A DNA stretch of 64,000 nucleotides from Bifidobacterium asteroides (lineage in GTDB: Bacteria > Actinomycetota > Actinomycetes > Actinomycetales > Bifidobacteriaceae). The notes below the pieces were generated by a model. That model saw only the letters and a program-made list of their open reading frames with translations. It searched no databases and was not told the DNA's origin. Where the stretch lies: the NCBI RefSeq assembly GCF_030758775.1, contig NZ_CP132384.1:496001-560000 (forward strand). Reading direction: 5' to 3'. Positions 29,442 through 38,014 of the stretch are shown one piece after another. Made by a program: the position numbers and the translations under genes. Position 1 is the first letter of the stretch. Each line of letters opens with the position of its first letter.

Positions 29442-32400
29442 TTACTCGAGTGAAGCATGTGACAGTTGGCGTGTTTCCTGCCGGTGGCGGCGTGAGGCGA
29501 GGACCCCGCCCATGCCGGTCATGCCCGTAGCCAGGGCGAGCAGGACGCCCTCCCCTCCGGCTCGGGGGAGCACGCCCAGGGGTGTGTACGTGTAGGTCAG
29601 GGACTTGTCCGTCAGGGTGCTTCCTATTCCGCCCATCGTGTAGTCGACGCTGACCGTGACCGTGCCCGGCTGATGAGCGGGCGTGGTCACGGTGACGTTG
29701 TTGCTGTTGCTGACAGGGTTCAGGCTCTTGGCTGGGCTGGTGTCAAACCTGACTGCGCTGATCACCGGCTGCAGGTTGAACGCTACCGGCACAGGAACAG
29801 TCGATTCCCTAGTGGTGCCGTCGCCAAGCCGCCCATAGTTGTTGTATCCCCATGCTTTGATGTTCCCATCCGTGTTGATGGCCAGCGAATGATGGTTTCC
29901 GGCGCTTATTTGTACGGCATTCAGCCAGGGGCCGGCCGAGTTCGTGGATTGTGAAGAGGCGAAAACTTTCACGGGGTATGAATATTTAGTGTACGTGCCC
30001 CTGCCAAGCTGACCATGATCGTCGTCTCCCCATGCCCAGGCGTTCCCGTCCTTGTCGAGGGCCAGCGAATGAAAGCCTCCGGCGCTGACCTGTGTGGCTT
30101 TCAACCCTTTGCTTGCGTCTGTGGGGCTGTTGGGGTCGCGTACGCGCACAGGAGCATACGAAGAGCTGGAGCTGTTGTTGCCGAGCTTACCAAACCCGTT
30201 GTTTCCCCAAGCATAGGCATATTCGTTGCTGCCCACAGCCAGCGAATAATAGTTTCCGGCGCTGACCTGTGTGGCTTTCAACCCTTTGCTTGCGTCTGTG
30301 GGGCTGTTGGGGTCGCGTACGCGCACAGGCACATACGAAGAGCTGGAGCTGTTGTTGCCGAGCTCACCATTGCCGTTGCTTCCCCATGCCCAAGCGTTCC
30401 CGTCCTTGTCGAGTGCCAGCGAATGATAATTTCCGGCGCTGACCTGAATGGCTTTCAATCCTTTGCTCGCGTCTGTGGGGCTGTTGGGGTCGCGTACGCG
30501 CACAGGCACATACGAAGAGCTGGAGCTGTTGTTGCCGAGCTGGCCATTGTTGTTTAATCCCCAGGCGTAGGCGTATTCGTCGGTGCCCACGGCCAGCGAA
30601 TGATAGCCTCCGGCGCTGACCTGAATGGCTTTCAATCCTTTGCTCGCGTCTGTGGGGCTGTTGGGGTCGCGTACGCGCACAGGAGCATACGAAGGGCTGG
30701 AGCTGTTGTTGCCGAGCACACCATTGGAGTTGCTTCCCCAGGCGTACACGTATCCGTCACTGCCTAGGGCTAGCGAATGATATTGTCCGGCGCTGATCTG
30801 CACATAGGTGAAATCCTCTGGCAGGTCCGGATACGTCTTGCGGTCAGGCGTCTTCACTCTGACCGGCGTGTACTGGTAGTAGGTGGTCGTCCCGTCGCCG
30901 AGCTGTCCATACGTGTTGTTTCCCCAGGCGTACGCGTCCCCGTCGCTGCCCACAGCTAAGGAAAAGCCGTACTCGTAGTTTTCTTTTGACCCGCTTATTT
31001 GACTGACCCGTATGCCTCGGCTGGTGTCTGGTGGGATGATGGTGGTGGTTTCGTTGCCGAGCTGGCTGCCCTTGTCGGGGTTGATCCGCCATTGGTTGTT
31101 TTGCGTGTTGGGTGTCCAGTGGGCGGTGAGGGTGAGGTCTGTGGTGACGGGTTTGCTGAAGTCGTAGGCGATGTTGCCGGTGAACCATCCGTCGAACTGG
31201 TAGCCGTCGCGTGTTGGGTCGGGGGAGGGCCTCTGGACCCGGCCGTATGGGTAGGAGACTTGCTGGTCTGCTGGTTTGGGGGTTCCGCTGTCTGTGTTGA
31301 AGGTGACTGTGTGGGTGGTGTTTGGTTCCGTGTCTCTGGTCAGCTGTTGGTCGACTGTGTAGTTGAGGCTTCTGGTGAAGGTTTGGCCGTCCTGCCTGCT
31401 GGTGATGAGGATGGCGGCTGGTCCGGGCTTGTGTGCGGGGATCGGCGTCTGCCATACGTCGCCGGTCTTGGTGAGTTTGAGCGGCTGGCTGTCCATACTG
31501 GCTGATTCCAGGGTGGGGGCGGTGTTGGTGTTGAGTCTTGCTGGCTTTCCGGGTTTGCCTTGAGCGTCCAGGCTCCACGCGAGCATGTCGCCCTGACTGT
31601 CCAGAGCGATAATCCTGCTGCCGGCTTCGGCGGCCTGCATGTAGTGCTGGTCCCCGTTGTCCGCGCGCATGGGTGTCTTGCCGGGCTGCCATGCCCAGAC
31701 CTGACCGTTCGTATCAGTGATCATGGCCTGGCTGCCGTTGCCGGTGATCGTTCCGGCCTTGCCGCCGTCCGGCAGGCTGACTGCTATCGCGCTGGTGGTG
31801 CTGTCGGCCAGGTAATTGGCCTGCCCGTTCGCGTCCAGCAGGAGGAACCCTTGGTTGAGGGCTTGGGCTTGGATGATGCGGATTCCTTGGTCTTGCTTGA
31901 TGCGTGCAGGTTTGATGCTGCCAATCTTGTTCGTATCCCATCTCCAGGCTTGTCCGTCCGCGTCCACGATGAGGACCCGGCTGCCGGAGGCGGCGGCGGT
32001 GATGGCCTGTGCCTGTCCGGGCAGGCTGTTCGTGATTTGGTCTGTGAATTTCGGGTTCAGGTCCTGGGTGCCGGGCTGGCTGGCTTGGAAGGTGCGGACC
32101 TGTCCTTGCAGGTCCACGGCTAGCAGTCTGTCATCGTTCATGCTGATGCTGGTGAACCTGGTGTTTTGGCCGGTGTCGAGGGTTCCGGGTGTGGCTTGTT
32201 GGTGGGCCCAGGTATAGATGTGCTGGTCGGAGCCCAATGCGGCTTGCCATCGGCTGCCGACTGCGGCCTGCAGGTAGTGGAACCCGTCGGGAGCCTGGGC
32301 GGGGGCGGGAACCTGTGTTGGCCTGTTGTCCTGCGTCCAGGTGTAGATGCGGCCGTCACCGGTCAGGCCCACAATCTGCTCCCCTGTGGCATGAACACTG

Positions 32401-33029
32401 GTAAATTGAGGTTCCTGCCTGTCGGGCGGGCTGATGGTCAGCAGAGCGCCAGAAGCGGGCCCGTGATCCGGGCTCAGCGTCCAGTCCGTTGCTTTGCTCC
32501 ATTGCGCAGTCAAGGTGGTGTCTTGGAGGATGGGGGTCTGGAAGTCGAAAAGCTGGTTGTCGAGTGTCCACCCGTCGAACCGGAAGCCCTCACGTGCAGG
32601 GTTGTGTTCCGGAGGTACAACGAGAGTGCCGGTTTTCACGGCTGACTGTGTTCGCTTGCTCCCGTCGGCAGGGTCGAAGCGCACTCTGTGCGTGGCCTGG
32701 CTATCCGTCTCATTGTTATTGAATGGCTTGGTCGAAGGTGAGCCTGTGTTGTCCTGCGTGCCTGTCGGCGTTGACAAGGTGTTTGGATTTGCTGTTGGGT
32801 TTAATGGTGCGGTGGCTTGTATTGGTGATGGTGTGGGCAGTGGTGTGTTGATTGCGCTGCTGGGGAGAGTGGCGGGGGTTTGCTTAGCTACGCGAGGGGT
32901 CTGACGACCCCCCCCCCCGGTGAGAATGGGAGCGTCCGCCTGGGCGGATGCGACGCCCAGGCCTGCCAGCAGGCTGATCAGGACGGTCGTCATCGCCAGC
33001 GTGCGACGCAGTTGGGAAACCACATGCAT
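29442..33029 (-). CDS. Surface protein C: double RCC1 propeller, phase ON (G11)
   Basis: Open for 1195 residues from MHVVSQLRRTLAMTT; a GTG-type start seven codons upstream is less likely because AAGGGG lies 10 bases before the chosen ATG. The signal peptide ends near ASAQA, then ILTGGGGRQTPRVAKQ reads through an 11-base G tract. The layout is as in A. The second propeller is unusual: four of its blades are nearly identical 59-residue units sharing VRVRDPNSPTDASKGLKA and LGNNSSSSSY. Sorting signal LPRAG at 1154, hydrophobic span, then RRHRQE tail. Predicted to be displayed on the cell wall in the sequenced state. Confidence 0.92.
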   Translation of the reverse strand: MHVVSQLRRTLAMTTVLISLLAGLGVASAQADAPILTGGGGRQTPRVAKQTPATLPSSAINTPLPTPSPIQATAPLNPTANPNTLSTPTGTQDNTGSPSTKPFNNNETDSQATHRVRFDPADGSKRTQSAVKTGTLVVPPEHNPAREGFRFDGWTLDNQLFDFQTPILQDTTLTAQWSKATDWTLSPDHGPASGALLTISPPDRQEPQFTSVHATGEQIVGLTGDGRIYTWTQDNRPTQVPAPAQAPDGFHYLQAAVGSRWQAALGSDQHIYTWAHQQATPGTLDTGQNTRFTSISMNDDRLLAVDLQGQVRTFQASQPGTQDLNPKFTDQITNSLPGQAQAITAAASGSRVLIVDADGQAWRWDTNKIGSIKPARIKQDQGIRIIQAQALNQGFLLLDANGQANYLADSTTSAIAVSLPDGGKAGTITGNGSQAMITDTNGQVWAWQPGKTPMRADNGDQHYMQAAEAGSRIIALDSQGDMLAWSLDAQGKPGKPARLNTNTAPTLESASMDSQPLKLTKTGDVWQTPIPAHKPGPAAILITSRQDGQTFTRSLNYTVDQQLTRDTEPNTTHTVTFNTDSGTPKPADQQVSYPYGRVQRPSPDPTRDGYQFDGWFTGNIAYDFSKPVTTDLTLTAHWTPNTQNNQWRINPDKGSQLGNETTTIIPPDTSRGIRVSQISGSKENYEYGFSLAVGSDGDAYAWGNNTYGQLGDGTTTYYQYTPVRVKTPDRKTYPDLPEDFTYVQISAGQYHSLALGSDGYVYAWGSNSNGVLGNNSSSPSYAPVRVRDPNSPTDASKGLKAIQVSAGGYHSLAVGTDEYAYAWGLNNNGQLGNNSSSSSYVPVRVRDPNSPTDASKGLKAIQVSAGNYHSLALDKDGNAWAWGSNGNGELGNNSSSSSYVPVRVRDPNSPTDASKGLKATQVSAGNYYSLAVGSNEYAYAWGNNGFGKLGNNSSSSSYAPVRVRDPNSPTDASKGLKATQVSAGGFHSLALDKDGNAWAWGDDDHGQLGRGTYTKYSYPVKVFASSQSTNSAGPWLNAVQISAGNHHSLAINTDGNIKAWGYNNYGRLGDGTTRESTVPVPVAFNLQPVISAVRFDTSPAKSLNPVSNSNNVTVTTPAHQPGTVTVSVDYTMGGIGSTLTDKSLTYTYTPLGVLPRAGGEGVLLALATGMTGMGGVLASRRHRQETRQLSHASLE
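30064..30775 (-). repeat. Four near-identical 177-bp tandem repeats in gene C
   Basis: The marker TACGCGCACA recurs at 30141, 30318, 30495 and 30672, a strict 177-base period equal to 59 codons. Each unit is one RCC1 blade. Other family members have diverged blades, so this array looks recently amplified or homogenised. Unequal crossing-over here would add or remove whole blades. Confidence 0.85.
32908..32918 (-). repeat. Poly-G tract of gene C, 11 G (ON)
   Basis: Eleven C's on the plus strand, so the coding frame is continuous through GGGGRQTPRVAK. Confidence 0.9.
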
Positions 33030-33250
33030 GACTCGTAAACCCCTTACCATTACTGGGCATTGTCTGTTGGTTCGCGACGGTCGAACCAGCGAAACAGTGC
33101 CGCTTTGCCTTGTAACGTCTTGTCCATCGAAAAACCGTTCAGCCTTTCAGCGCCAGCCCTTGCATCCAATTGCACGAACCACTGCGGAAGACAGACACAT
33201 TTCCGATGCCCTGTTTTCACACCATACCACCGGGCCGAAAAAACAACACA
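33030..33250 (-). promoter_or_regulatory. Leader and promoter region of gene C (type 1)
   Basis: The most divergent copy of the type 1 leader. The conserved promoter block remains (minus strand GGTGGTATGGTGTGAAAA, candidate -10 TATGGT at 33221-33226, about 190 bases before the start). Positions 33251-33600 hold no gene I can support. Confidence 0.35.
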
Positions 33251-33600
33251 CGAAGCAATCCGTGATAGCCGATCCGCACGGTACGGCGAGCCATCATTAA
33301 CTGTTATGTCAGCGTCGTATTGTCCGATTAATCGCATCACTGTGTCGACTCTTATATCGACCGCCATGTTCAGCATCTGCTCAGCAACGGAACGGGCTGG
33401 CAAATCAGATGTGAGGGAAGCGGCAGTGTCAATCAGGTCTGGATGCTACGGATGGCGGCATCCAATGCCCTGTGTGGGCGAACGTTTCGGTCGAACCTAG
33501 CATGGTGCGATCCGGTAGTTATCATTCTCCGACGGCCAAGGATAGTGCGGTTGAAGAATCCGGAATCTGTTGGTTTTTCCGTCGCTCTCAAAAAGACCGG

Positions 33601-33755
33601 TCAGCTATGCCAGGATAGGCCTGATGCACTTGCCTATCCTTTCGCCTGTGCTTGACACGCTGCCTCAAATGCAGTTGGACCGTGTTGTGGGTATGAATGA
33701 TCGGGCTATGAATGGATCGGTTTGGCCTGCATCACGGTCATTGGCGGTTAAATAA
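33601..33755 (+). pseudogene. Decayed 3' fragment of the MFS transporter
   Basis: The frame reads YARIGLMHLPILSPVLDTLPQ then VVGMNDRAMNGSV. It aligns with YAGVGLMYSPIVSTVLDTLPQ and GVGMNDLVMNVTGS of the intact transporter (20861-21010). About two thirds of residues match, and the DNA also aligns, with small indels toward the end. It lies on the plus strand just before the type 1 hairpin and the end of gene D, the same arrangement as the intact transporter and gene A. This marks it as a duplication scar. Confidence 0.85.
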
Positions 33756-33758
33756 GTG

Positions 33759-33873
33759 TGGTGGGGGCGCGGGAGGGGTGTCGGCTCTCTTGGGGTTTGA
33801 GCCTTGATTGGCACGTTCCTCCCTGCTCCCCCTTGATGGGCCGGGGGCGGGGGGATTGATACGCCGCCCGGCC
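33759..33873 (-). terminator. Double hairpin after surface gene D (type 1)
   Basis: Fourth copy of the type 1 3' block. The outer arms are slightly shorter here (GGGAGG is followed by GGTGTC without the AAG). Confidence 0.55.
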
Positions 33874-33877
33874 GCTC

Positions 33878-36800
33878 TTACTCGCGTGAAGCGTGTAGCA
33901 GTTGGCGTGTTTCCTGCCGGTGGCGGCGTGAGGCGAGGATCCCGCCCATGCCGGTCATGCCGGTGGCCAGGGCGAGCAGGATGCCTTCCCCGCCGGCCTG
34001 GGGGAGCACGCCTGCGGGCAGGTACGTGTATCGGAGAGAGGTGTCCGGCTTTTGGGGTGCGCCGCCCAGCGTGTAGTCGACGCTGACGGTGACCGTGCCC
34101 GGCTGGTGCGCGGGCGTGAGCACGGTCACGCTATTGCCATCGCCACGGGTCAGGCCTGATACGGCGGTCTGGTCGAATCTGACGCCGGTGATCACCGGCG
34201 TCAGGTTGAACGAAACCGGCACAGGAGCCGACTTGCTGTTTGTGGTGTCGTCACCGAGCTGGCCATTGTCGTTCCGTCCCCAGGCTTTTGCGTTCCCGTC
34301 TATGCTGATCGCTAATGAACAATGGTAGCCTGCGCTGATTTGCACGGCTTGCAGCCAGGGGCCGGCCGAGCTTGTGGACTGCGCGGACGCTAGCACCTTC
34401 ACCGGGATAGTCCGGTCGCTGGTGCTGTTGTTGCCTAGCTGGCCATAGCTGTTGTATCCCCATGCCCAGGTGTTCCCCTCCTTGTCAAGTGCAAGCGAAT
34501 GTTTACCTCTGGCGCTGATTTGCATGGCTGTCACGGAGCCCGCATTCGCGGGGTATTGCACGCGCACGGGAATAGGATTCGCACCATTGCTGCTGGTGGT
34601 GCCGTTGCCGAGTGCGCCATAAGTATTTTGTCCCCATGCCCAGGTGTTCCCGTCCTCGCCGATAGCCAATGCGAACCATCCGCCGGCGCTCACCTGGACG
34701 GCCTTCAGCCAGGGGCCCGCAGCAGCCGTGGACTTGCTGGAGGCGAACACGCGGCTGGGCGTGGGGTGGAAGACGGTGGTGCTGGTACCGTCGCTGGTGT
34801 TGTTGCCGAGCTGGCCGTTGGTGTTGTATCCCCAGGCGTATACATACCCGTCCTGGCCGAGGGCCATGTCGAAGGACCAGCTGGTGCTGATCTGCACGGC
34901 GTGGAGGACGCCGCTCGCATCCGAAGGGTCCTTGACCGTTGCGGGCACGGTCTGCGGGCTGGAGCAGTCATAGCCCCATCCTTTGGATATGCTGCCCCAG
35001 GTGTATACGGTGCCGTCGGCGGCCAATGCCATGGAGTTCCAGGCTCCTGCGGCGACTTGGATGGCTTTCAGCCCTTCGCCGGTGTTGCCGGGCCCGTGCA
35101 CGCGCACGGGGGTCGATGAATTGGACTTGGTGTTGTTGCCGAGCTGCCCGTGGTCGTTGAGTCCCCAGGCGTACACGTACCCGTCGCTGCCGATGGCCAG
35201 CGAATGGTAGCCTCCGGCATAGGCCTGCACGTAGGTGAAATCCGCGGGCGCGCCTGCAGGCTTTGGCACCGGTACGGGCGTGTTCTGCTGGGTGGTCGTC
35301 CCGTTGCCGAGCTGGCCGAACTTGTTGTTGCCCCAGGCGTAGGCGTTCCCGTCGCTGCCCACAGCCAGCGAATACCCAGTCTGATCACCCATGACGTATC
35401 CTCCGCTGCTGACCTGGCTGAACCTGATGCCCCGGCTGGCGCTGTCAGGCGGGGTGATGGTAGTGGATTCCCTGCCCAGCTGGCTGCCCTTGTTGGGGCT
35501 GATCCTCCACATGTTGCTTGCGTTTTCTGGCGTCCAGTGGGCGGTGAGGATGAGGTCTGTGGTGACGGGCCTGCTGAAGTCGTAGGCGACTTCCCCAGTG
35601 AACCACCCGTCGAACTGGTAGCCTTCGCGCGTCGGATCAGGCGTGGGCCGCTGGATTCTGCCGTAGACTGGCTGGATGCTCTGGTCCTGGGGGGTCGGGC
35701 CTCCTCCGCTCGCGTTGAAATGGACCGTGTAGGTGGAATCCTGCTGGTCGCCTCTGGTCAGCGGCTGGTCGACCGTGTAGCCGAGGCTCCTGGTGAAAGG
35801 CTGGCCATCCTGCCTGCCGGCGATGGTGATGACGGCTTGTCCGGGCTTATGGGCGGGCATCTCCGTCTGCCAGGAACCGTCTTTCCTGCTGAGCGTCAAT
35901 GCTTGCCCGTCCATGCTGGCTGATTCCAGTGTGGGTGTCTGTGTGGTGTCGAGCCGGTCTGATTTGCTTAGCTGGCCTTGCTCGTCCAGATTCCACTGGT
36001 ATAGGCTGCCCTGCCTGTCCACGGCGGTGATTCTGCTACCGATGCGGACCGCTTGCATGTAACGCTGCTTTCCGCTGTCTGCGCGGGTGGGCGTATCGCC
36101 GGGCTTCCAGGTCCAGAGGCGGTCGTCCGTGCCGGTGATGATGGCCTGGTCCTTGTTGGCGGCGATCCGGCTGGCTTGCACGCCGTCCGGCAGGCCGACG
36201 GCTGCAGGAATGGCTGTGCTGCCAGCCAGGTACCGGGCCTGCCCCTGTGAACCCAGAAGAAGGAACCCTTGGCTGAGGGTTTGGGCTTGAGTGAAGCGCA
36301 TGCCCGGGTCCTGCTTGACGCGTCCGGGCTTGGCTTTTCCGGTCTTGCTCGCCTCCCAGGTCCAGAGGTGCCCGTCCGCGTCCAGGGCGAGGATCCGACT
36401 GGCGGAAGCGAAGGCGAGAACGGCTTGCGCCTGTCCGGGCAGGCTGGTTGCGGCCTGCTCCAAGAATTTCGGATTCTGATTCTGGCTGCCCGTCAGGCTG
36501 TCTTGGAAAGCGTGGACCTGTCCCTGCCGGTCCAACGCCAGCAGCAGGCTGTCGTTCATGCTGATGCTGGTGAACCTGGCATCCTGGCTGGTGTCGAGGA
36601 TGGTGGGCGTGGGCTGTTGGCTGGTCCAGGTGTAGATCCGCTGGTCGGATCCGAGAGCCGCCTGCCGGCGGCTGCCGGCTGCGGCCTGCAGGTAGCGGAA
36701 TCCGTCGGCAGCCTGGGCGGGGAAAGGCACCTGTTTGGGCGGGCAGTCTTGCGTCCAGGTGTAGATGCTGCCGTCGCCGGTCAGGCCGACGGTCTGGTCT

Positions 36801-37441
36801 CCGGCGGCATCAAGGCTGGCGAATTGGGGCTCCTGCCTGTCGGGTGGGCTGATGGTCAGCCTTGCGCCGGAGGCGGGCCCATGGTCCGAGCTCAGCGTCC
36901 AATCAGTGACCTTCAACCATTGCGCTGTCAGGGTCGTGTCCTGGAGAATAGGGATCCGGAAGTCGAAAGGTTGGCCGTCAAGCGTCCACCCGTCGAACCG
37001 GAAGCCATCACGCTCAGGGTTCTGTCGCGGGGGAGCGGCGAGAGTGCCGGTTTTCACGCTCGTTTGGGTGGGTTTGCTGCCGTCGGCCGGGTCGAAGCGC
37101 ACTGTGTGCGAAGCCTGATCAGCTGTCTTCTCGGCTGGTTTGGCCTGGGCGGAGCCTGTGCTGCCGGGTGTTCCCGTCGTCGATGACGGGGTTCCTGGGC
37201 TTGCTGTCGGGCTTAACGGTGTGGCGGCTTGTATCGGCGATGGCGATGGTAGTGGAGTTTCTGGAGTGTTGCTGGGGAGGGTGCCGGGGGTTTGCTCAGC
37301 TACGCGAGGGGTCTGACGACCCCCCCCCCCGGTGAGAATGGGAGCGTCCGCCTGGGCGGATGCGACGCCCATGCCTGCCAGCAGGCTGATCAGGACGGTC
37401 ATCATCGCCATGATGCGACGCAGACGGGAAACCAGATGCAT
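33878..37441 (-). CDS. Surface protein D: double RCC1 propeller, phase ON (G11)
   Basis: Open for 1187 residues from MHLVSRLRRIMAMM. Signal peptide, then TGGGGRQTPRVAEQ through an 11-base G tract, Pro/Thr/Ser linker, B repeat (VRFDPADGSKP to AQW), degenerate first propeller lacking GQLG, TIG half (SASMDGQ to GYTV), second B repeat (VHFNASGGG), and seven canonical blades such as YAWGNNKFGQLGNG and WAWGYNSYGQLGNN. Then a TIG half (ITGVRFDQT), LPQAG at 1146, anchor and RRHRQE tail. AAGGGG lies 10 bases before the ATG. It is the last type 1 member; E onward differ in leader and terminator. Confidence 0.92.
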   Translation of the reverse strand: MHLVSRLRRIMAMMTVLISLLAGMGVASAQADAPILTGGGGRQTPRVAEQTPGTLPSNTPETPLPSPSPIQAATPLSPTASPGTPSSTTGTPGSTGSAQAKPAEKTADQASHTVRFDPADGSKPTQTSVKTGTLAAPPRQNPERDGFRFDGWTLDGQPFDFRIPILQDTTLTAQWLKVTDWTLSSDHGPASGARLTISPPDRQEPQFASLDAAGDQTVGLTGDGSIYTWTQDCPPKQVPFPAQAADGFRYLQAAAGSRRQAALGSDQRIYTWTSQQPTPTILDTSQDARFTSISMNDSLLLALDRQGQVHAFQDSLTGSQNQNPKFLEQAATSLPGQAQAVLAFASASRILALDADGHLWTWEASKTGKAKPGRVKQDPGMRFTQAQTLSQGFLLLGSQGQARYLAGSTAIPAAVGLPDGVQASRIAANKDQAIITGTDDRLWTWKPGDTPTRADSGKQRYMQAVRIGSRITAVDRQGSLYQWNLDEQGQLSKSDRLDTTQTPTLESASMDGQALTLSRKDGSWQTEMPAHKPGQAVITIAGRQDGQPFTRSLGYTVDQPLTRGDQQDSTYTVHFNASGGGPTPQDQSIQPVYGRIQRPTPDPTREGYQFDGWFTGEVAYDFSRPVTTDLILTAHWTPENASNMWRISPNKGSQLGRESTTITPPDSASRGIRFSQVSSGGYVMGDQTGYSLAVGSDGNAYAWGNNKFGQLGNGTTTQQNTPVPVPKPAGAPADFTYVQAYAGGYHSLAIGSDGYVYAWGLNDHGQLGNNTKSNSSTPVRVHGPGNTGEGLKAIQVAAGAWNSMALAADGTVYTWGSISKGWGYDCSSPQTVPATVKDPSDASGVLHAVQISTSWSFDMALGQDGYVYAWGYNTNGQLGNNTSDGTSTTVFHPTPSRVFASSKSTAAAGPWLKAVQVSAGGWFALAIGEDGNTWAWGQNTYGALGNGTTSSNGANPIPVRVQYPANAGSVTAMQISARGKHSLALDKEGNTWAWGYNSYGQLGNNSTSDRTIPVKVLASAQSTSSAGPWLQAVQISAGYHCSLAISIDGNAKAWGRNDNGQLGDDTTNSKSAPVPVSFNLTPVITGVRFDQTAVSGLTRGDGNSVTVLTPAHQPGTVTVSVDYTLGGAPQKPDTSLRYTYLPAGVLPQAGGEGILLALATGMTGMGGILASRRHRQETRQLLHASRE
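37320..37330 (-). repeat. Poly-G tract of gene D, 11 G (ON)
   Basis: Eleven C's on the plus strand; the frame is open across it. Confidence 0.9.
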
Positions 37442-37616
37442 GAAACCAAAACCCCTTCACCAAACACCAAACGGAACCAACACCGCATGCCTATTCAACG
37501 TTCTGCCTGCCAGCGCCCACCCTGCATCAAATCGCAGGAGCCGATGGCGCAAGCCAGCCGTCTTCTCGACATCCCCCGCTTTTCACCCTACCACCCAGCC
37601 CGCCGACAACACACAC
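37442..37616 (-). promoter_or_regulatory. Leader and promoter region of gene D (type 1)
   Basis: Closely matches the leader of gene A over about 150 bases. The minus strand reads GGTGGTAGGGTGAAAA (candidate -10 TAGGGT at 37585-37590). Confidence 0.4.
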
Positions 37617-37692
37617 GAGCCGGAGCCAGGCGTTCGAATGTAGGGAGACCCCAGCCTCCTGTTAAGCATCGCTTCGCTAACCAGTGCTTCAA

Positions 37693-37718
37693 CTTCCAGA
37701 CTCCTATCTGTCTGGAAG
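37693..37718. other. Perfect 9-bp hairpin in the D-E intergenic region
   Basis: CTTCCAGAC (37693-37701) pairs with GTCTGGAAG (37710-37718) around an 8-base loop. No gene flanks it closely and no other copy was noticed. The surrounding 37617-37915 is otherwise unassigned and marks the boundary between type 1 and type 2 genes. Confidence 0.45.
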
Positions 37719-37915
37719 CAAATCGGGCTGACTAATCAAACGAAGGAAAGCGAGGCATGACTGAGGGCACCAATCTGATCTGACAGCCCGTCGGCTCACC
37801 TCATCATGACTGAACTAGCCACCCTTCTCGGCGGTTAATCCCCTGTTTTACGAGGATCGCAAGGGGCAAGCCGGTAGTCAGAGGTAAGGCCAATGCCGTT
37901 CTGGCGGAAGTATAT

Positions 37916-37952
37916 GGGTGGCCCCTTTGTGTTGGGGGAGTTGGGGCCACCC
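37916..37952 (-). terminator. Type 2 terminator hairpin after gene E
   Basis: GGGTGGCCCC (37916-37925) pairs perfectly with GGGGCCACCC (37943-37952). Homologous hairpins follow F, G, H, I and J. The U-rich tail is weak in this copy. Confidence 0.65.
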
Positions 37953-38014
37953 GTGTGGTCCGGGAGTGTGTTGGGGATAGTGATAACCCGGACCTGCTTA
38001 CACGAGGGAAGTCT

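Noticed and set aside
33050-33403. Minus-strand open frame of 117 codons upstream of gene C
   Set aside because: It overlaps the conserved leader of gene C, has a TTG start with no ribosome-binding site, and resembles nothing I know.
37630-37720. Possible tRNA or small RNA gene in the D-E gap
   Set aside because: Only one clean 9-bp hairpin is present; no cloverleaf, anticodon arm or CCA context could be drawn.
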